A DNA stretch of 9,896 nucleotides from an uncultured Lutibacter sp. (GCA_913061425.1 CAJXUO010000021.1:1-9896); one strand, 5' to 3'. Shown: positions 1 to 8,132, counted from the first letter of the stretch. Program-made: numbers and translations. The notes: generated from the sequence alone by a model not told the origin.

Positions 1-603
1 ACCGCATATGGAGAGCAATTAAATATTACACTTCCAGACAATTCTATGGTTCATTTAAATTCAAATTCTAAATTAGAATTTGATGAAAGAAATTGGAAAA
101 ATAATAGAAAGTTATCTTTAAAAGGAGAAGCTTTTTTTGAAGTAGAAAAAGGAAGTGATTTTAGCGTTGAAACGATAGAAGGTTCGGTTGAGGTTTTAGG
201 CACAAAATTTATAGTTATTTCACAGGAGAAATATTTTGAAGTACAATGTTACGAAGGAAAAGTTAGAGTTAATTCTAACAAACAACAAACAATATTAAAC
301 CCAACAAATGCTTTTAGAGCAATTGATACTGCATCTGAAACATGGAATTTTACAAATCAAAATCCTACATGGTTAAGCGGAGAATCTTCTTTTACCAACA
401 CTCCGTTAAAACAAGTAATAAATGCTTTAGAAAATCAATTTGAGACTCAATTTAATCTCAATAACATTGATACGAGTAAAAGGTTTACTGGGAGTTTTAC
501 ACATGGCGATATCAAACTTGCTTTAAAAACAGTTTTTGTTCCTATGAAAATTTCATTTACTTTTAACGACGAAAACTCAGTTGTGCTCGATAAAAGTAAA
601 TGA
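1..603 (+). CDS. FecR-family anti-sigma factor, 3' part (5' end outside window)
   Basis: The reading frame is open from the first base, so the protein enters from the left; the ATG at 46 is an internal Met. The 200 visible residues begin with the FecR core: TAYGEQ and LPDNSMVHLN at 1-20, LKGEAFFEV at about 40-48 and VLGTKF at 65-70. A C-terminal DUF4974 domain follows at about 122-190 (WLSGESSF through SFTF). The N-terminal cytoplasmic anti-sigma segment and the single membrane helix would lie upstream. In this family the periplasmic FecR domain senses the N-terminal domain of a TonB-dependent receptor and controls an ECF sigma factor. The stop overlaps the receptor start (ATGA at 600-603), which implies translational coupling. 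The family call is firm; the sigma partner is inferred and not visible. Confidence 0.93.
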   Translation, partial: TAYGEQLNITLPDNSMVHLNSNSKLEFDERNWKNNRKLSLKGEAFFEVEKGSDFSVETIEGSVEVLGTKFIVISQEKYFEVQCYEGKVRVNSNKQQTILNPTNAFRAIDTASETWNFTNQNPTWLSGESSFTNTPLKQVINALENQFETQFNLNNIDTSKRFTGSFTHGDIKLALKTVFVPMKISFTFNDENSVVLDKSK

Positions 604-3161
604 GAAAAAAAATATGCGTTCTTTTTTTAATTTCCTCTTTTTACTGCTTTTCACAAGAAAAGCAGAGTTTATCATTTGACAATATTCAACTACAAATAGT
701 GTTAATGGAGGTTGAGAAGGTTTTTGAAGTTAAATTCTCTTTTGAAACTGAAATAGTAGAAAACAAACACTTTTCATTTCTCCAAACAGCATCATTAGAG
801 GATATTTTAAAGGCAATAGAAGAACAAACTAGTATTGTCTCTCAAAGGGTAAATGAACGCTATTACACTCTCCAAGAAACCACAACTTTTATATGCGGAT
901 ATATTAAAAAAGGGAATTCAACTGAAATTATTGAAAATGTATCCATCGTTAATATTAAAAAAAGTATTGGAACTACAACCAATGATCAAGGGTACTTTGA
1001 GCTAGAATTAAATCAGGATGAAATAATTGAAATAAATTATTTAGGGTATAAAACGATAGTTTTTCCTAAAACCTTTTTTGATGGTAAAAAATGCCCTACG
1101 ATATACTTAGAGGAAGACACATTTAATATTGATGAAGTAATAATCAATGAATACTTAACTTCAGGGATTAGCAAAAAAAACGGAGGCTCAATCATTTTGA
1201 AACCAAATAAATTAGGAATCCTTCCAGGATTAATAGAACCAGACATTCTAAAAAGTTTACAATTAATTCCAGGAATTAAAAGCCCTAATGAGACAGCCTC
1301 TGAATTATATATAAGAGGAGGAACTCCAGATCAAAATTTGATACTTTTTGACGGTATCAAAATGTACTACTCTGGACATTTTTTCGGAATGATTTCAGCA
1401 TTCAATCCTTATATAGTTAAAGAGATAAATTTTTATAAAGGAGGTGCTAAAGCGCGTTTTGGAAATAGAATTTCAGGCGTAATAGACATTTCTACTAAAG
1501 ATCAATTTTCAGATAAAGCAGAAGGAGGTTTTGGATTTAATTTAACACATGTAGATGCGTATTTAAAAACCAAAGTTACTGATAAACTAGGGCTCGTCAT
1601 CTCTGCAAGAAGATCTATTACAGACGTAGTGAATACGGCAACATTTGATAATTTTTCAAAGAAAGTATTTCAAAATACTAAAATATCTAATGGTAATAGG
1701 GTGTTTGAAGAGGATGTTGTAGAGGAAGTAAAGGATTTGTTTTATTTTAACGATTACTACGCGAAGTTAATTTACAAACCGACAGACAAAGATGAAATTT
1801 CATTTAGTAATATTTCAGTTAAAAACAAATTGGAATATGAATTTTTAATTGATGAATTTGATGAAAAATCTAATGACAAATTAAACATTGATAACCAAGG
1901 CTTAAAATTTCTTTGGAACCATGAATATAAAAAGAATTTTTCACATCATTTTAATGCATATTATTCTAAATTTAATTTAGATTATTTGGGTAAAAACTTA
2001 TATTTAGACGCTGTTCAAAATAGAATAATAAAGAAAAATACAGTTAAAGATTTACAGGTGTCATTTCAAACAAATTGGAAACTGTCAGACTTTAAAGCGC
2101 TAAACTTTGGGTATCAATATTCTAATAATATGGTTGGATATACATTTGGTTATGAGAACGTGTTTTTTCAAAATGATAATTTTAATGACACCGTTTCTGA
2201 AACTAATAATACACATACGCTGTATACAGAATATGAATATAATGACAAAGAGAGATGGTATCTAAATTTAGGACTTAGAGCAAATCATTATTCATTATTA
2301 GATCAAATTCATTTTGAACCGAGAATTCAGGTTGAACGAAAAATAAATTCTCAATTCAGATTAAATTTTTCTGCAGAACAAAACCGACAATCATTAAGTA
2401 AAATTATTGAGTTTAACACTCAGAATTTTGGTCTAGAAAATCAAATTTGGGTACTTGCTAATAGTGAAGATAAATCAATTTTGAAAAGCCATCAATTTAG
2501 TTCAGGCGCAACCTATAAAAAAAATGGTTGGAATATAGATTTAGAAGGGTATTTTAAAAAAATAAGCGGTTTAACTTCATTAACCAATGGCTTTACAAAC
2601 AGTGCAAATAATTATTCTGAAGGTGAAAGCAAAATAGTGGGATTAGAACTATTAATAAAAAAGAAAATAAATAATTACAGAACTTTTCTTGGTTATTCTC
2701 TAACACAAAACAGGTCTAAATTTGAGACTATAAACAATGGGAACTCTTTTAGAGGAAACCAAGATATAAGAAATTCACTATCATGGTCACATTCATATAA
2801 ATTAAAGGATTTTGACTTTTCATTAGGATGGAGTATTAGAACGGGAATTCCATTTACAAATGCCGACGGTTTAGTTACAAATAACCAAGTCACTTCAATA
2901 AATTATGGAAAAGTAAACGCTGAAAGATTACCAAACTATCACAGATTAGATTTCTCTACATACTATAAGTTTTTATTTACTAAAAATGAAAAGTGGAAAG
3001 GAAAAGTAGGGTTTTCGTTACTTAATGCCTATAACCAAAAAAACATATTGTGTAGAAATTATAACATTCGTTTTGATTCAAATGGTGAAGAGATTCTTCA
3101 GGTGCTAGATAAATATTCACTTGGAGTCACTCCAAATTTTGTTTTCAGAGTAGAATTTTAA
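600..3161 (+). CDS. TonB-dependent outer-membrane receptor with N-terminal STN signalling domain
   Basis: This 853-residue receptor starts with a signal peptide (MRKKICVLFLISSFYCFS, cut near residue 18-19). A secretin/TonB short N-terminal (STN) domain spans about 22-92, and a carboxypeptidase-regulatory-like beta domain spans about 96-172 (TTTNDQGYFEL, INYLGYKT). A TonB-box-like NIDEVIINEY follows at 176-185. The plug is at about 195-300, with LKSLQLIPGIKS, RGGTPDQNLILFDG at 239-252 and FGNRISGVIDI. The rest is a beta barrel ending in FRVEF, the usual C-terminal Phe of outer-membrane proteins. The STN domain and the overlapping FecR gene indicate a transducer-type receptor that both imports a ligand and signals to an ECF sigma factor. 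No SusD-like gene follows and the size is below that of SusC, so glycan uptake is not indicated. The substrate is unknown; a siderophore or other metal complex is possible but not shown. Confidence 0.93.
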   Translation: MRKKICVLFLISSFYCFSQEKQSLSFDNIQLQIVLMEVEKVFEVKFSFETEIVENKHFSFLQTASLEDILKAIEEQTSIVSQRVNERYYTLQETTTFICGYIKKGNSTEIIENVSIVNIKKSIGTTTNDQGYFELELNQDEIIEINYLGYKTIVFPKTFFDGKKCPTIYLEEDTFNIDEVIINEYLTSGISKKNGGSIILKPNKLGILPGLIEPDILKSLQLIPGIKSPNETASELYIRGGTPDQNLILFDGIKMYYSGHFFGMISAFNPYIVKEINFYKGGAKARFGNRISGVIDISTKDQFSDKAEGGFGFNLTHVDAYLKTKVTDKLGLVISARRSITDVVNTATFDNFSKKVFQNTKISNGNRVFEEDVVEEVKDLFYFNDYYAKLIYKPTDKDEISFSNISVKNKLEYEFLIDEFDEKSNDKLNIDNQGLKFLWNHEYKKNFSHHFNAYYSKFNLDYLGKNLYLDAVQNRIIKKNTVKDLQVSFQTNWKLSDFKALNFGYQYSNNMVGYTFGYENVFFQNDNFNDTVSETNNTHTLYTEYEYNDKERWYLNLGLRANHYSLLDQIHFEPRIQVERKINSQFRLNFSAEQNRQSLSKIIEFNTQNFGLENQIWVLANSEDKSILKSHQFSSGATYKKNGWNIDLEGYFKKISGLTSLTNGFTNSANNYSEGESKIVGLELLIKKKINNYRTFLGYSLTQNRSKFETINNGNSFRGNQDIRNSLSWSHSYKLKDFDFSLGWSIRTGIPFTNADGLVTNNQVTSINYGKVNAERLPNYHRLDFSTYYKFLFTKNEKWKGKVGFSLLNAYNQKNILCRNYNIRFDSNGEEILQVLDKYSLGVTPNFVFRVEF

Positions 3162-3213
3162 TCGCAGGGCGATAGTCAAAAAATTTAACTCAGATTGGAT
3201 TTCGATTGTTGAT

Positions 3214-4353
3214 TCATCCTTCTTTTTGATGTAAAAGCCTTGTTAGTTTAATCGAAGTATCTAATAAGATAATTTTTGCATTTCCATTTCTTTCAATATG
3301 ATAAATAGCATCATTAAGCTCTTTATAAATACCTTCAATATTATTTCCGTGAATAAAGGGTGCAAACTTTTTTAGATCAAAACCAGGTTCTGTCGTTTCT
3401 AAAAAAACCAAATTTTGTGCTTTATAATTAAGCAATAGCGCTTGTCTAAAGAATTGCAAACAGAAATTTAAAAAACGTTTTTGAGTTTCTCTTCCAGATT
3501 TAGAAATGGTATCGCTCCAAGCGATAAGTTCATTAATTACAGACGCATCACCTTTAGCTCTAAAAGCAGCCCTAATCCATGTAATAAACCACTGTTCAAA
3601 AACCGCATCAGAAGAATCATTGTTTAAAATATCCAACGCTTTATTGAAGTTTCCATTTGCTTGATGTGCAATTTTTCTTGCTTCATTTTCAGGAGTATTG
3701 TGAGATGAAATTAATCCATTTACAATATCACTTTCACTTAATACAGGGAAATTTAATGTTTGACAACGAGAGCGAATAGTACCAATAATTTGTTCTTCAT
3801 TTTCGGTAATTAAAATAAAAACAGTTTTTTCTGGGGGCTCTTCTATAAGTTTCAATAATTTATTTGCAGCGGCTGTATTCATTTTTTCTGCCATCCAAAT
3901 AATCATAACTTTATATCCTCCTTCAAAAGATTTTAGTTGCAACGATTTTACAATAGCCTCAGCTTCATCTACACCTATTGAACCTTGTTTGTTTTCTACA
4001 CCAATAGTCTGTAGCCAATTGAAGAGACTTCCATAAGGAGTTTGATTAACAAAGGGCCTCCAATTAGATAAAAACAAATCACTTATAGGATGTTTTTTTA
4101 CGGATGCACTTGTGGTAACCGGAAAAGCAAAGTGTAAATCAGGATGCATTAACTTATCACATTTTAAATTGCACGCATCAACATTTGGATTGTTATTACA
4201 CAATAGATATTGAGCGTAAGCAATAGCCATGGGAAGCGTTCCAGAACCTTCTTTACCAACAAATAATTGCGCATGCGGAATGCGCCCATTATTTGCAGAT
4301 TGCAAAAGATGGTTTTTGATATGTTCTTGACCTAATATTTCTGAAAATAGCAT
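3214..4353 (-). CDS. holB: DNA polymerase III subunit delta' (clamp loader)
   Basis: This 379-residue clamp-loader subunit helps open the beta clamp onto primed DNA. The N-terminal AAA+ fold shows FSEILGQEHIKNHL (3-16), RIPHAQLFVG (24-33), a P-loop remnant GKEGSGTL (33-40), the segment TAAANKLLKLIEEPP (160-174), sensor-1 region VFILITEN and the SRC motif at 195-197. The Walker A lysine is replaced by Thr39, as expected for a delta' subunit that does not hydrolyse ATP. Only three zinc-site cysteines are visible (C52, C61, C65), so the zinc module is reduced; His70 is a possible substitute. The C-terminal half is helical and diverged. The Met start matches the usual MxFSEIxGQ opening of the family. 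The gene is convergent with the TonB receptor and divergent from pgk. Confidence 0.95.
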   Translation of the reverse strand: MLFSEILGQEHIKNHLLQSANNGRIPHAQLFVGKEGSGTLPMAIAYAQYLLCNNNPNVDACNLKCDKLMHPDLHFAFPVTTSASVKKHPISDLFLSNWRPFVNQTPYGSLFNWLQTIGVENKQGSIGVDEAEAIVKSLQLKSFEGGYKVMIIWMAEKMNTAAANKLLKLIEEPPEKTVFILITENEEQIIGTIRSRCQTLNFPVLSESDIVNGLISSHNTPENEARKIAHQANGNFNKALDILNNDSSDAVFEQWFITWIRAAFRAKGDASVINELIAWSDTISKSGRETQKRFLNFCLQFFRQALLLNYKAQNLVFLETTEPGFDLKKFAPFIHGNNIEGIYKELNDAIYHIERNGNAKIILLDTSIKLTRLLHQKEG

Positions 4354-4357
4354 AGTA

Positions 4358-4365
4358 CAAATATA
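4358..4365 (-). promoter_or_regulatory. Putative Bacteroidota -7 element for holB (TATATTTG)
   Basis: Read on the minus strand this is TATATTTG, matching the TAnnTTTG -7 consensus of Bacteroidota housekeeping promoters. It lies only 4 nt before the holB ATG, so transcription would begin at or within a few bases of the start codon (leaderless or nearly so). I see no clear TTTG/TTG -33 box about 19 nt further upstream, so the call rests on the -7 match and its position. Confidence 0.45.
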
Positions 4366-4431
4366 GATTAAAATACGAAAACGTTATTTGAAGTTTTCCG
4401 ATTTCATCACAATTAAAAAACACGAAACCCT

Positions 4432-4439
4432 TACATTTG
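4432..4439 (+). promoter_or_regulatory. Putative -7 element for pgk-tas (TACATTTG)
   Basis: TACATTTG matches TAnnTTTG and ends 24 nt before the pgk ATG, giving a leader of about 15-20 nt. No convincing -33 box is visible at the standard spacing. With the element on the other strand at 4358-4365 it makes the 110-nt holB/pgk gap a divergent promoter region. Confidence 0.5.
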
Positions 4440-4463
4440 TTTTCTTAGAAAATATTTATAAAA

Positions 4464-5651
4464 ATGACGACAATAAACAACTTTAATTTTGACGGTAAAA
4501 AAGCATTAATAAGAGTAGACTTTAACGTTCCGCTTGATGAAAACTTTAACGTTACTGATGCAACTAGAATAGAATCTGCAAAGCCAACCATCCTTAAAAT
4601 ACTTGAAGACGGAGGGAGTTGTGTCTTGATGTCGCACCTTGGAAGACCTAATGGAGTTTCTCCAGAATTTTCTTTGCAACATATAGTTGAGTCAGTAAGT
4701 GAAATTATTGGAGTTCAAGTCAAGTTTATGAATGATTGTGTTGGTGATGAAGTTGAAAAATCGGTAGAAGAATTACAAGCAGGAGAAATCTTATTGTTAG
4801 AAAATCTTCGTTTTTATAAAGAAGAAAAAAATGGAGATGTTGCCTTTGCAGAGCAATTGTCTAAATTAGGAGATATTTATGTTAACGACGCTTTTGGAAC
4901 AGCCCATAGAGCGCATGCGTCAACTACAATTATTGCACAATTTTTTACAGACAAAAAATGTTTTGGATTATTGCTTGCCAAAGAAATTGAAAGTATAGAT
5001 AAGGTTTTAAACAATTCTGAAAAACCAGTATTAGCAATTTTGGGAGGGGCAAAAGTATCTTCTAAAATTACTGTAATTGAAAATATTTTAGACAAAGTAG
5101 ACCATTTAATACTTGGTGGAGGAATGACTTTTACTTTTGTAAAAGCACAAGGAGGAAATGTTGGCGATTCTATTTGCGAAGATGATAAAATGGAATTAGC
5201 CTTAGAAATTTTAAAGCAAGCAAAGGCTAAAAATGTTACCGTTCATATTCCAGTAGATGTTATTGCTGCAGATGATTTTTCTAATACAGCAAACACTAAA
5301 ATTTTAGACGTTACTCAAATTCCTGATGGATGGCAAGGTTTAGATGCTGGACCAAAATCAATAGCGATTTTTGACGAAGTTGTAAATAAATGTAAAACCA
5401 TTTTATGGAACGGGCCTTTAGGTGTTTTTGAAATGGAATCGTTTGCAAACGGAACGATTGCCTTAGGTCATTCAATAGATAATGCAACAAAAAATGGAGC
5501 CTTTTCTTTAGTTGGTGGAGGAGATTCTGTGGCTGCTGTGAAACAATTCGGTTTTGCTGATAAAGTAAGTTATGTATCAACAGGCGGAGGAGCAATGTTA
5601 GAAATGCTAGAAGGGAAAACTTTACCAGGAATTGAAGCAATCAATAATTAG
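4464..5651 (+). CDS. pgk: Phosphoglycerate kinase
   Basis: At 395 residues this is full length for bacterial Pgk, which transfers phosphate from 1,3-bisphosphoglycerate to ADP in glycolysis, and the reverse in gluconeogenesis. Visible signatures are IRVDFNVPL (16-24, substrate-binding Asp19 and Asn21), MSHLGRP (56-62), [26 protein letters not shown], the hinge region [33 protein letters not shown], and the nucleotide-binding GGGDSVAAV (351-359) with [14 protein letters not shown] near the C-terminus. All expected key motifs are intact. The start is the first Met, preceded by an A/T-rich tract and no Shine-Dalgarno sequence, as is normal in this phylum. It is followed after 14 nt by the aldo/keto reductase gene, so the two are probably co-transcribed. 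Confidence 0.98.
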   Translation: MTTINNFNFDGKKALIRVDFNVPLDENFNVTDATRIESAKPTILKILEDGGSCVLMSHLGRPNGVSPEFSLQHIVESVSEIIGVQVKFMNDCVGDEVEKSVEELQAGEILLLENLRFYKEEKNGDVAFAEQLSKLGDIYVNDAFGTAHRAHASTTIIAQFFTDKKCFGLLLAKEIESIDKVLNNSEKPVLAILGGAKVSSKITVIENILDKVDHLILGGGMTFTFVKAQGGNVGDSICEDDKMELALEILKQAKAKNVTVHIPVDVIAADDFSNTANTKILDVTQIPDGWQGLDAGPKSIAIFDEVVNKCKTILWNGPLGVFEMESFANGTIALGHSIDNATKNGAFSLVGGGDSVAAVKQFGFADKVSYVSTGGGAMLEMLEGKTLPGIEAINN

Positions 5652-5665
5652 AAGAAAAGAAAATT

Positions 5666-6706
5666 ATGAAATACACAACATTACCAAATACAGAAGCAAA
5701 AGTTTCTAAAATATGCTTAGGAACGATGACTTGGGGAAACCAGAACACAGAAGCTGATGGTCATGAACAAATGGATTACGCACTAGAAAAGGGCGTGAAT
5801 TTCTTTGATACGGCAGAGTTATATGCCGTTCCTGCAACTCCAGAAACATACGGCTCTACAGAAAAAATTATTGGAAATTGGTTTAAAAAAACAGGAAACA
5901 GAGATAAAGTTGTGTTGGCGAGTAAAATTGCAGGAGCAGGACTTTATACGGCGCATATTCGTAAAGACGGTTTTAGTAAAAGAGCATTGACAGAAGCGAT
6001 TGAAGGAAGTTTAAAACGACTACAAACAGATTATATAGATTTATATCAGTTGCATTGGCCAGTAAGAGGAGTGAATTGTTTTGGTGTTAGGGACTATCCT
6101 TATAAAACGTCTACTAAAGAAGCCGAAAATCATTTAGAGATTTTAGAAACACTTCAAGACTTTATAAAACAAGGTAAAATTAAACATATTGGATTGTCTA
6201 ATGAAACTCCTTGGGGAACGATGAAGTATTTGGAAGCTTCACAAAAAAATAATTTGCCAAGAATGTCTACCATTCAAAACTCTTATTCTTTAATTCACCG
6301 TGCTTATGAGTATGGAATGTCTGAAGTTTCAATGAGAGAGAATATAGGCCTATTAGTCTATTCACCTTTAGCTCAAGGAGTTTTATCAGGAAAATATATG
6401 AATGGACAATTACCAGAAGGAGCGAGAGGAACTTTATTTCCTAATTTTGTTTTAAGATATAGAACTCCAGGAGCAGAGCAAGCAGTTATTGAGTATCAAA
6501 AGATCGCAAAGAAACATGGAATTACGATGACAGAAATGTCTTTGGCCTTTATCAACCAATTGCCATTTGTTACAAGCAATATAATTGGCGCAACGAATAT
6601 GAGTCAGTTAAAAGAAAATATCAATAGTATTAATATTGAATTATCAGACGAAATTATTGATGAAATTAATGCTGTACATAATTTATTTCCAAATCCAGCA
6701 GCATAA
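5666..6706 (+). CDS. tas: NADP(H)-dependent aldo/keto reductase, Tas-like
   Basis: This is a 346-residue TIM-barrel reductase of the aldo/keto reductase superfamily, the same length as E. coli Tas and similar to it throughout: GLGTMTWG-type opening (LGTMTWGNQNTEADGHEQ), AELYAVPATPETYGSTE, SLKRLQTDYIDLYQLHWP, CFGVRDY, IKHIGLSNETPWG, STIQNSYSLIHRAYE, LVYSPLAQGVLSGKY and IIGATNMSQLKENI. The catalytic tetrad is complete: Asp48, Tyr53, Lys87 and His130. It would reduce aldehydes or ketones using NADPH in the cytoplasm; the physiological substrate of Tas-type enzymes is not established. It lies 14 nt after pgk and before a clear terminator, so it is the last gene of that unit. Linkage to glycolysis is inferred from position only. 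Confidence 0.93.
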   Translation: MKYTTLPNTEAKVSKICLGTMTWGNQNTEADGHEQMDYALEKGVNFFDTAELYAVPATPETYGSTEKIIGNWFKKTGNRDKVVLASKIAGAGLYTAHIRKDGFSKRALTEAIEGSLKRLQTDYIDLYQLHWPVRGVNCFGVRDYPYKTSTKEAENHLEILETLQDFIKQGKIKHIGLSNETPWGTMKYLEASQKNNLPRMSTIQNSYSLIHRAYEYGMSEVSMRENIGLLVYSPLAQGVLSGKYMNGQLPEGARGTLFPNFVLRYRTPGAEQAVIEYQKIAKKHGITMTEMSLAFINQLPFVTSNIIGATNMSQLKENINSINIELSDEIIDEINAVHNLFPNPAA

Positions 6707-6737
6707 AATTTTTGTAATTATTATTATTTATTTAGAT

Positions 6738-6771
6738 AAAACCATAGCATTTTAAATTGTTATGGTTTTTT
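6738..6771 (+). terminator. Intrinsic terminator of the pgk-tas unit
   Basis: AAAACCATA (6738-6746) pairs perfectly with TATGGTTTT (6761-6769). The stem can extend inwards by a G-U, a C-G and an A-T pair. The 3' arm runs into a six-T tract (6766-6771). It begins 31 nt after the tas stop codon. Confidence 0.85.
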
Positions 6772-6816
6772 ATGTTTCATAAACGCCTCATTACACATGT
6801 TTTAAATAAAAAAAGT

Positions 6817-6824
6817 TATATTTG
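6817..6824 (+). promoter_or_regulatory. Putative -7 element for the NTF2-like gene (TATATTTG)
   Basis: TATATTTG matches TAnnTTTG and sits after the tas terminator, so the downstream gene has its own promoter. Transcription would start near 6828-6832, leaving an unusually long leader of about 140 nt. The 267-nt gap between tas and the NTF2-like gene thus holds a terminator (6738-6771), this element and a leader hairpin (6919-6943). No good -33 box is visible. Confidence 0.45.
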
Positions 6825-6918
6825 AATAATTCTTAACGGAATTTTAATCTTAAGTGAAAAGTAGAAACCCTATATTCACTCTATTAAATTGCTTACCATG
6901 ATTTTTATTACTAAACTT

Positions 6919-6943
6919 GTTGAGCAATCAATTATTGCTCAAC
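6919..6943 (+). promoter_or_regulatory. Perfect 10-bp hairpin in the leader of the NTF2-like gene
   Basis: GTTGAGCAAT (6919-6928) and ATTGCTCAAC (6934-6943) are exact inverted complements around a 5-nt loop, CAATT. No T-run follows, so it is not an intrinsic terminator. It ends 30 nt before the start codon and inside the predicted mRNA leader. It could be an RNA structure affecting stability or translation, or a DNA operator for a dimeric regulator; the sequence does not decide between these. Confidence 0.5.
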
Positions 6944-6973
6944 TATTAATTAACTAACCAAAATTTATTTAAA

Positions 6974-7900
6974 ATGAAAAAAAGTGCAATTATTTTAATG
7001 ATGGTGTTTACAATCATCACCTATTCGCAAAAGAAAAAGAATGGAACGGTCTATAAAGACCACCCTGCAATTGTTGTTGTTGAAGCTATGCAACAAGCAG
7101 TGATGGCTGGAGATGCTGATAAAGTAGCAACTTACTTGGCAGATGATTTTAAGTCCTTTGACGGAAACAATACAAATCCAAATGATGAAGGGAGAAATAA
7201 GGAGCAATACTTAAAAAGGGTTGCAAGTTTTAACAAATATGTCCTTTATCCAAGTTTAAAACGTCATGGCGAAGCTTATCCAGACGCAATTGAATATAAG
7301 GGCGAAGAAGGTTTATGGGTGCAGACTTGGGACTATTTTAGAGGAGTTCATAAAGAAACAGGTGTTAAACTTGATGGACCTGAACATACTTTATTCCGTA
7401 TGAATTCGGATAATAAAATTGTTTCTAGGATTCATTATAGCAGCACTACAAATGGTGAAATAGGAAGAAGTTTCAGCGAAAGTAGAAACGGAACCATTTA
7501 TAATAACCATAAAAACATTAACACAGTAAGAAGAGTTATGGCTGCATTTGAACATAACGACTTGGAGACAGCCTATAGTTTTTTTACAGACGATGCTAGA
7601 TTTAGTAGTAGTGAATCGGCTAGAGGGAAGTCTTTATCTGTGGACGAATCTAAAGCAAACAGCAAGGGAATTATGGAGACTTGGGATATTACTAGTATTG
7701 ATGTAAAGGGGTATCCAGATTATTTAGAATATGATCTAAACAATGGTAAGGTCGCTCAGTCGTGGTGGACAATTAGATTGGTTAGAAAATCTGATGGTAA
7801 AAAGTTTGAATTACCTATTATGTATTCTCATGATTTTAATGATGAAGGTAAGATTACTGGGTCTATGGCTTATTACAGCTCTAAACATTTGGAAGATTAA
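6974..7900 (+). CDS. Exported protein with two tandem NTF2/SnoaL-like domains
   Basis: This 308-residue protein begins with a signal peptide (MKKSAIILMMVFTIITYS, cut before Gln19). The mature part is two copies of an NTF2-like cone fold, at about 31-157 and 180-303. The copies share landmarks in the same order: NGTVYKDH (23-30) and NGTIYNNH (172-179), DD at 57-58 and 206-207, YPD at 102-104 and 247-249, an aligned Gln and Trp (Q117/W119 and Q262/W264), KI at 148-149 and 293-294, and YSS at 155-157 and 301-303. Openings such as AVMAGDADKVATYLADDF and AAFEHNDLETAYSFFTDDARF are typical of SnoaL-like domains. Such domains bind small hydrophobic ligands or act as isomerases or hydrolases; no catalytic assignment can be made here. 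It appears monocistronic, bounded by terminators on both sides. It is exported, probably periplasmic; there is no lipobox and no sorting domain. Confidence 0.85.
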   Translation: MKKSAIILMMVFTIITYSQKKKNGTVYKDHPAIVVVEAMQQAVMAGDADKVATYLADDFKSFDGNNTNPNDEGRNKEQYLKRVASFNKYVLYPSLKRHGEAYPDAIEYKGEEGLWVQTWDYFRGVHKETGVKLDGPEHTLFRMNSDNKIVSRIHYSSTTNGEIGRSFSESRNGTIYNNHKNINTVRRVMAAFEHNDLETAYSFFTDDARFSSSESARGKSLSVDESKANSKGIMETWDITSIDVKGYPDYLEYDLNNGKVAQSWWTIRLVRKSDGKKFELPIMYSHDFNDEGKITGSMAYYSSKHLED

Positions 7901-7934
7901 ATCCAGGTTTATACTTTATTTATTATAAATTTAC

Positions 7935-7965
7935 AAGAAGCTATCTGAAAAGGTAGCTTCTTTTT
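7935..7965 (+). terminator. Intrinsic terminator of the NTF2-like gene
   Basis: AAGAAGCTATCT (7935-7946) pairs with AGGTAGCTTCTT (7951-7962) over 12 bp, with one G-U pair, around a GAAA tetraloop (7947-7950). A five-T tract (7961-7965) ends the structure. It begins 34 nt after the stop codon. This is the strongest terminator in the window. Confidence 0.92.
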
Positions 7966-8132
7966 AAATATAAATAGTAACAACACATTTGCAGTTTGGG
8001 ATATTGGATTCTCTCAAAAGTACCCAAAGACGAACAGATTGTTCTTGATTAAATAGAAAGCAACTTTAATTATATGCCTTTATATGTTGATTAGCATAAT
8101 TATTTTGCAACCGTGTTATATTAATTAATTCT
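7966..8132. other. Intergenic stretch without an evident gene
   Basis: This is the bulk of the 296-nt gap between the NTF2-like gene and the metal-efflux genes. I see no coding frame of note. The only symmetrical element is GAACAGATTGTTC (8032-8044), 5-bp arms around a 3-nt centre. It could be a small operator upstream of the efflux promoter, but is short enough to be chance. Confidence 0.5.

Noticed and set aside
46..48. ATG at 46 as the start of the FecR gene
   Set aside because: The frame is open to base 1 and the preceding codons encode conserved FecR residues (TAYGEQLNITLPDNS), so this Met is internal.
3161..3173. Small hairpin ATCGC-AGG-GCGAT at the end of the receptor gene as a terminator
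   Set aside because: The stem is only 5 bp and no T-run follows on either strand. The 52-nt convergent gap between the receptor and holB has no convincing terminator.
4231..4260. Loss of the Walker A lysine as a sign that holB is decaying
   Set aside because: Delta' subunits typically lack a functional P-loop; the frame is intact and the SRC motif is kept.
5311..5640. Antisense open frame of 109 codons within pgk
   Set aside because: It lies opposite a highly conserved enzyme; its Leu-rich, low-complexity translation is a by-product of the sense codons.
6853..6880. AGTGAA...TTCACT inverted repeat in the NTF2-like leader
   Set aside because: Six-bp arms separated by 16 nt are readily expected by chance in AT-rich DNA.
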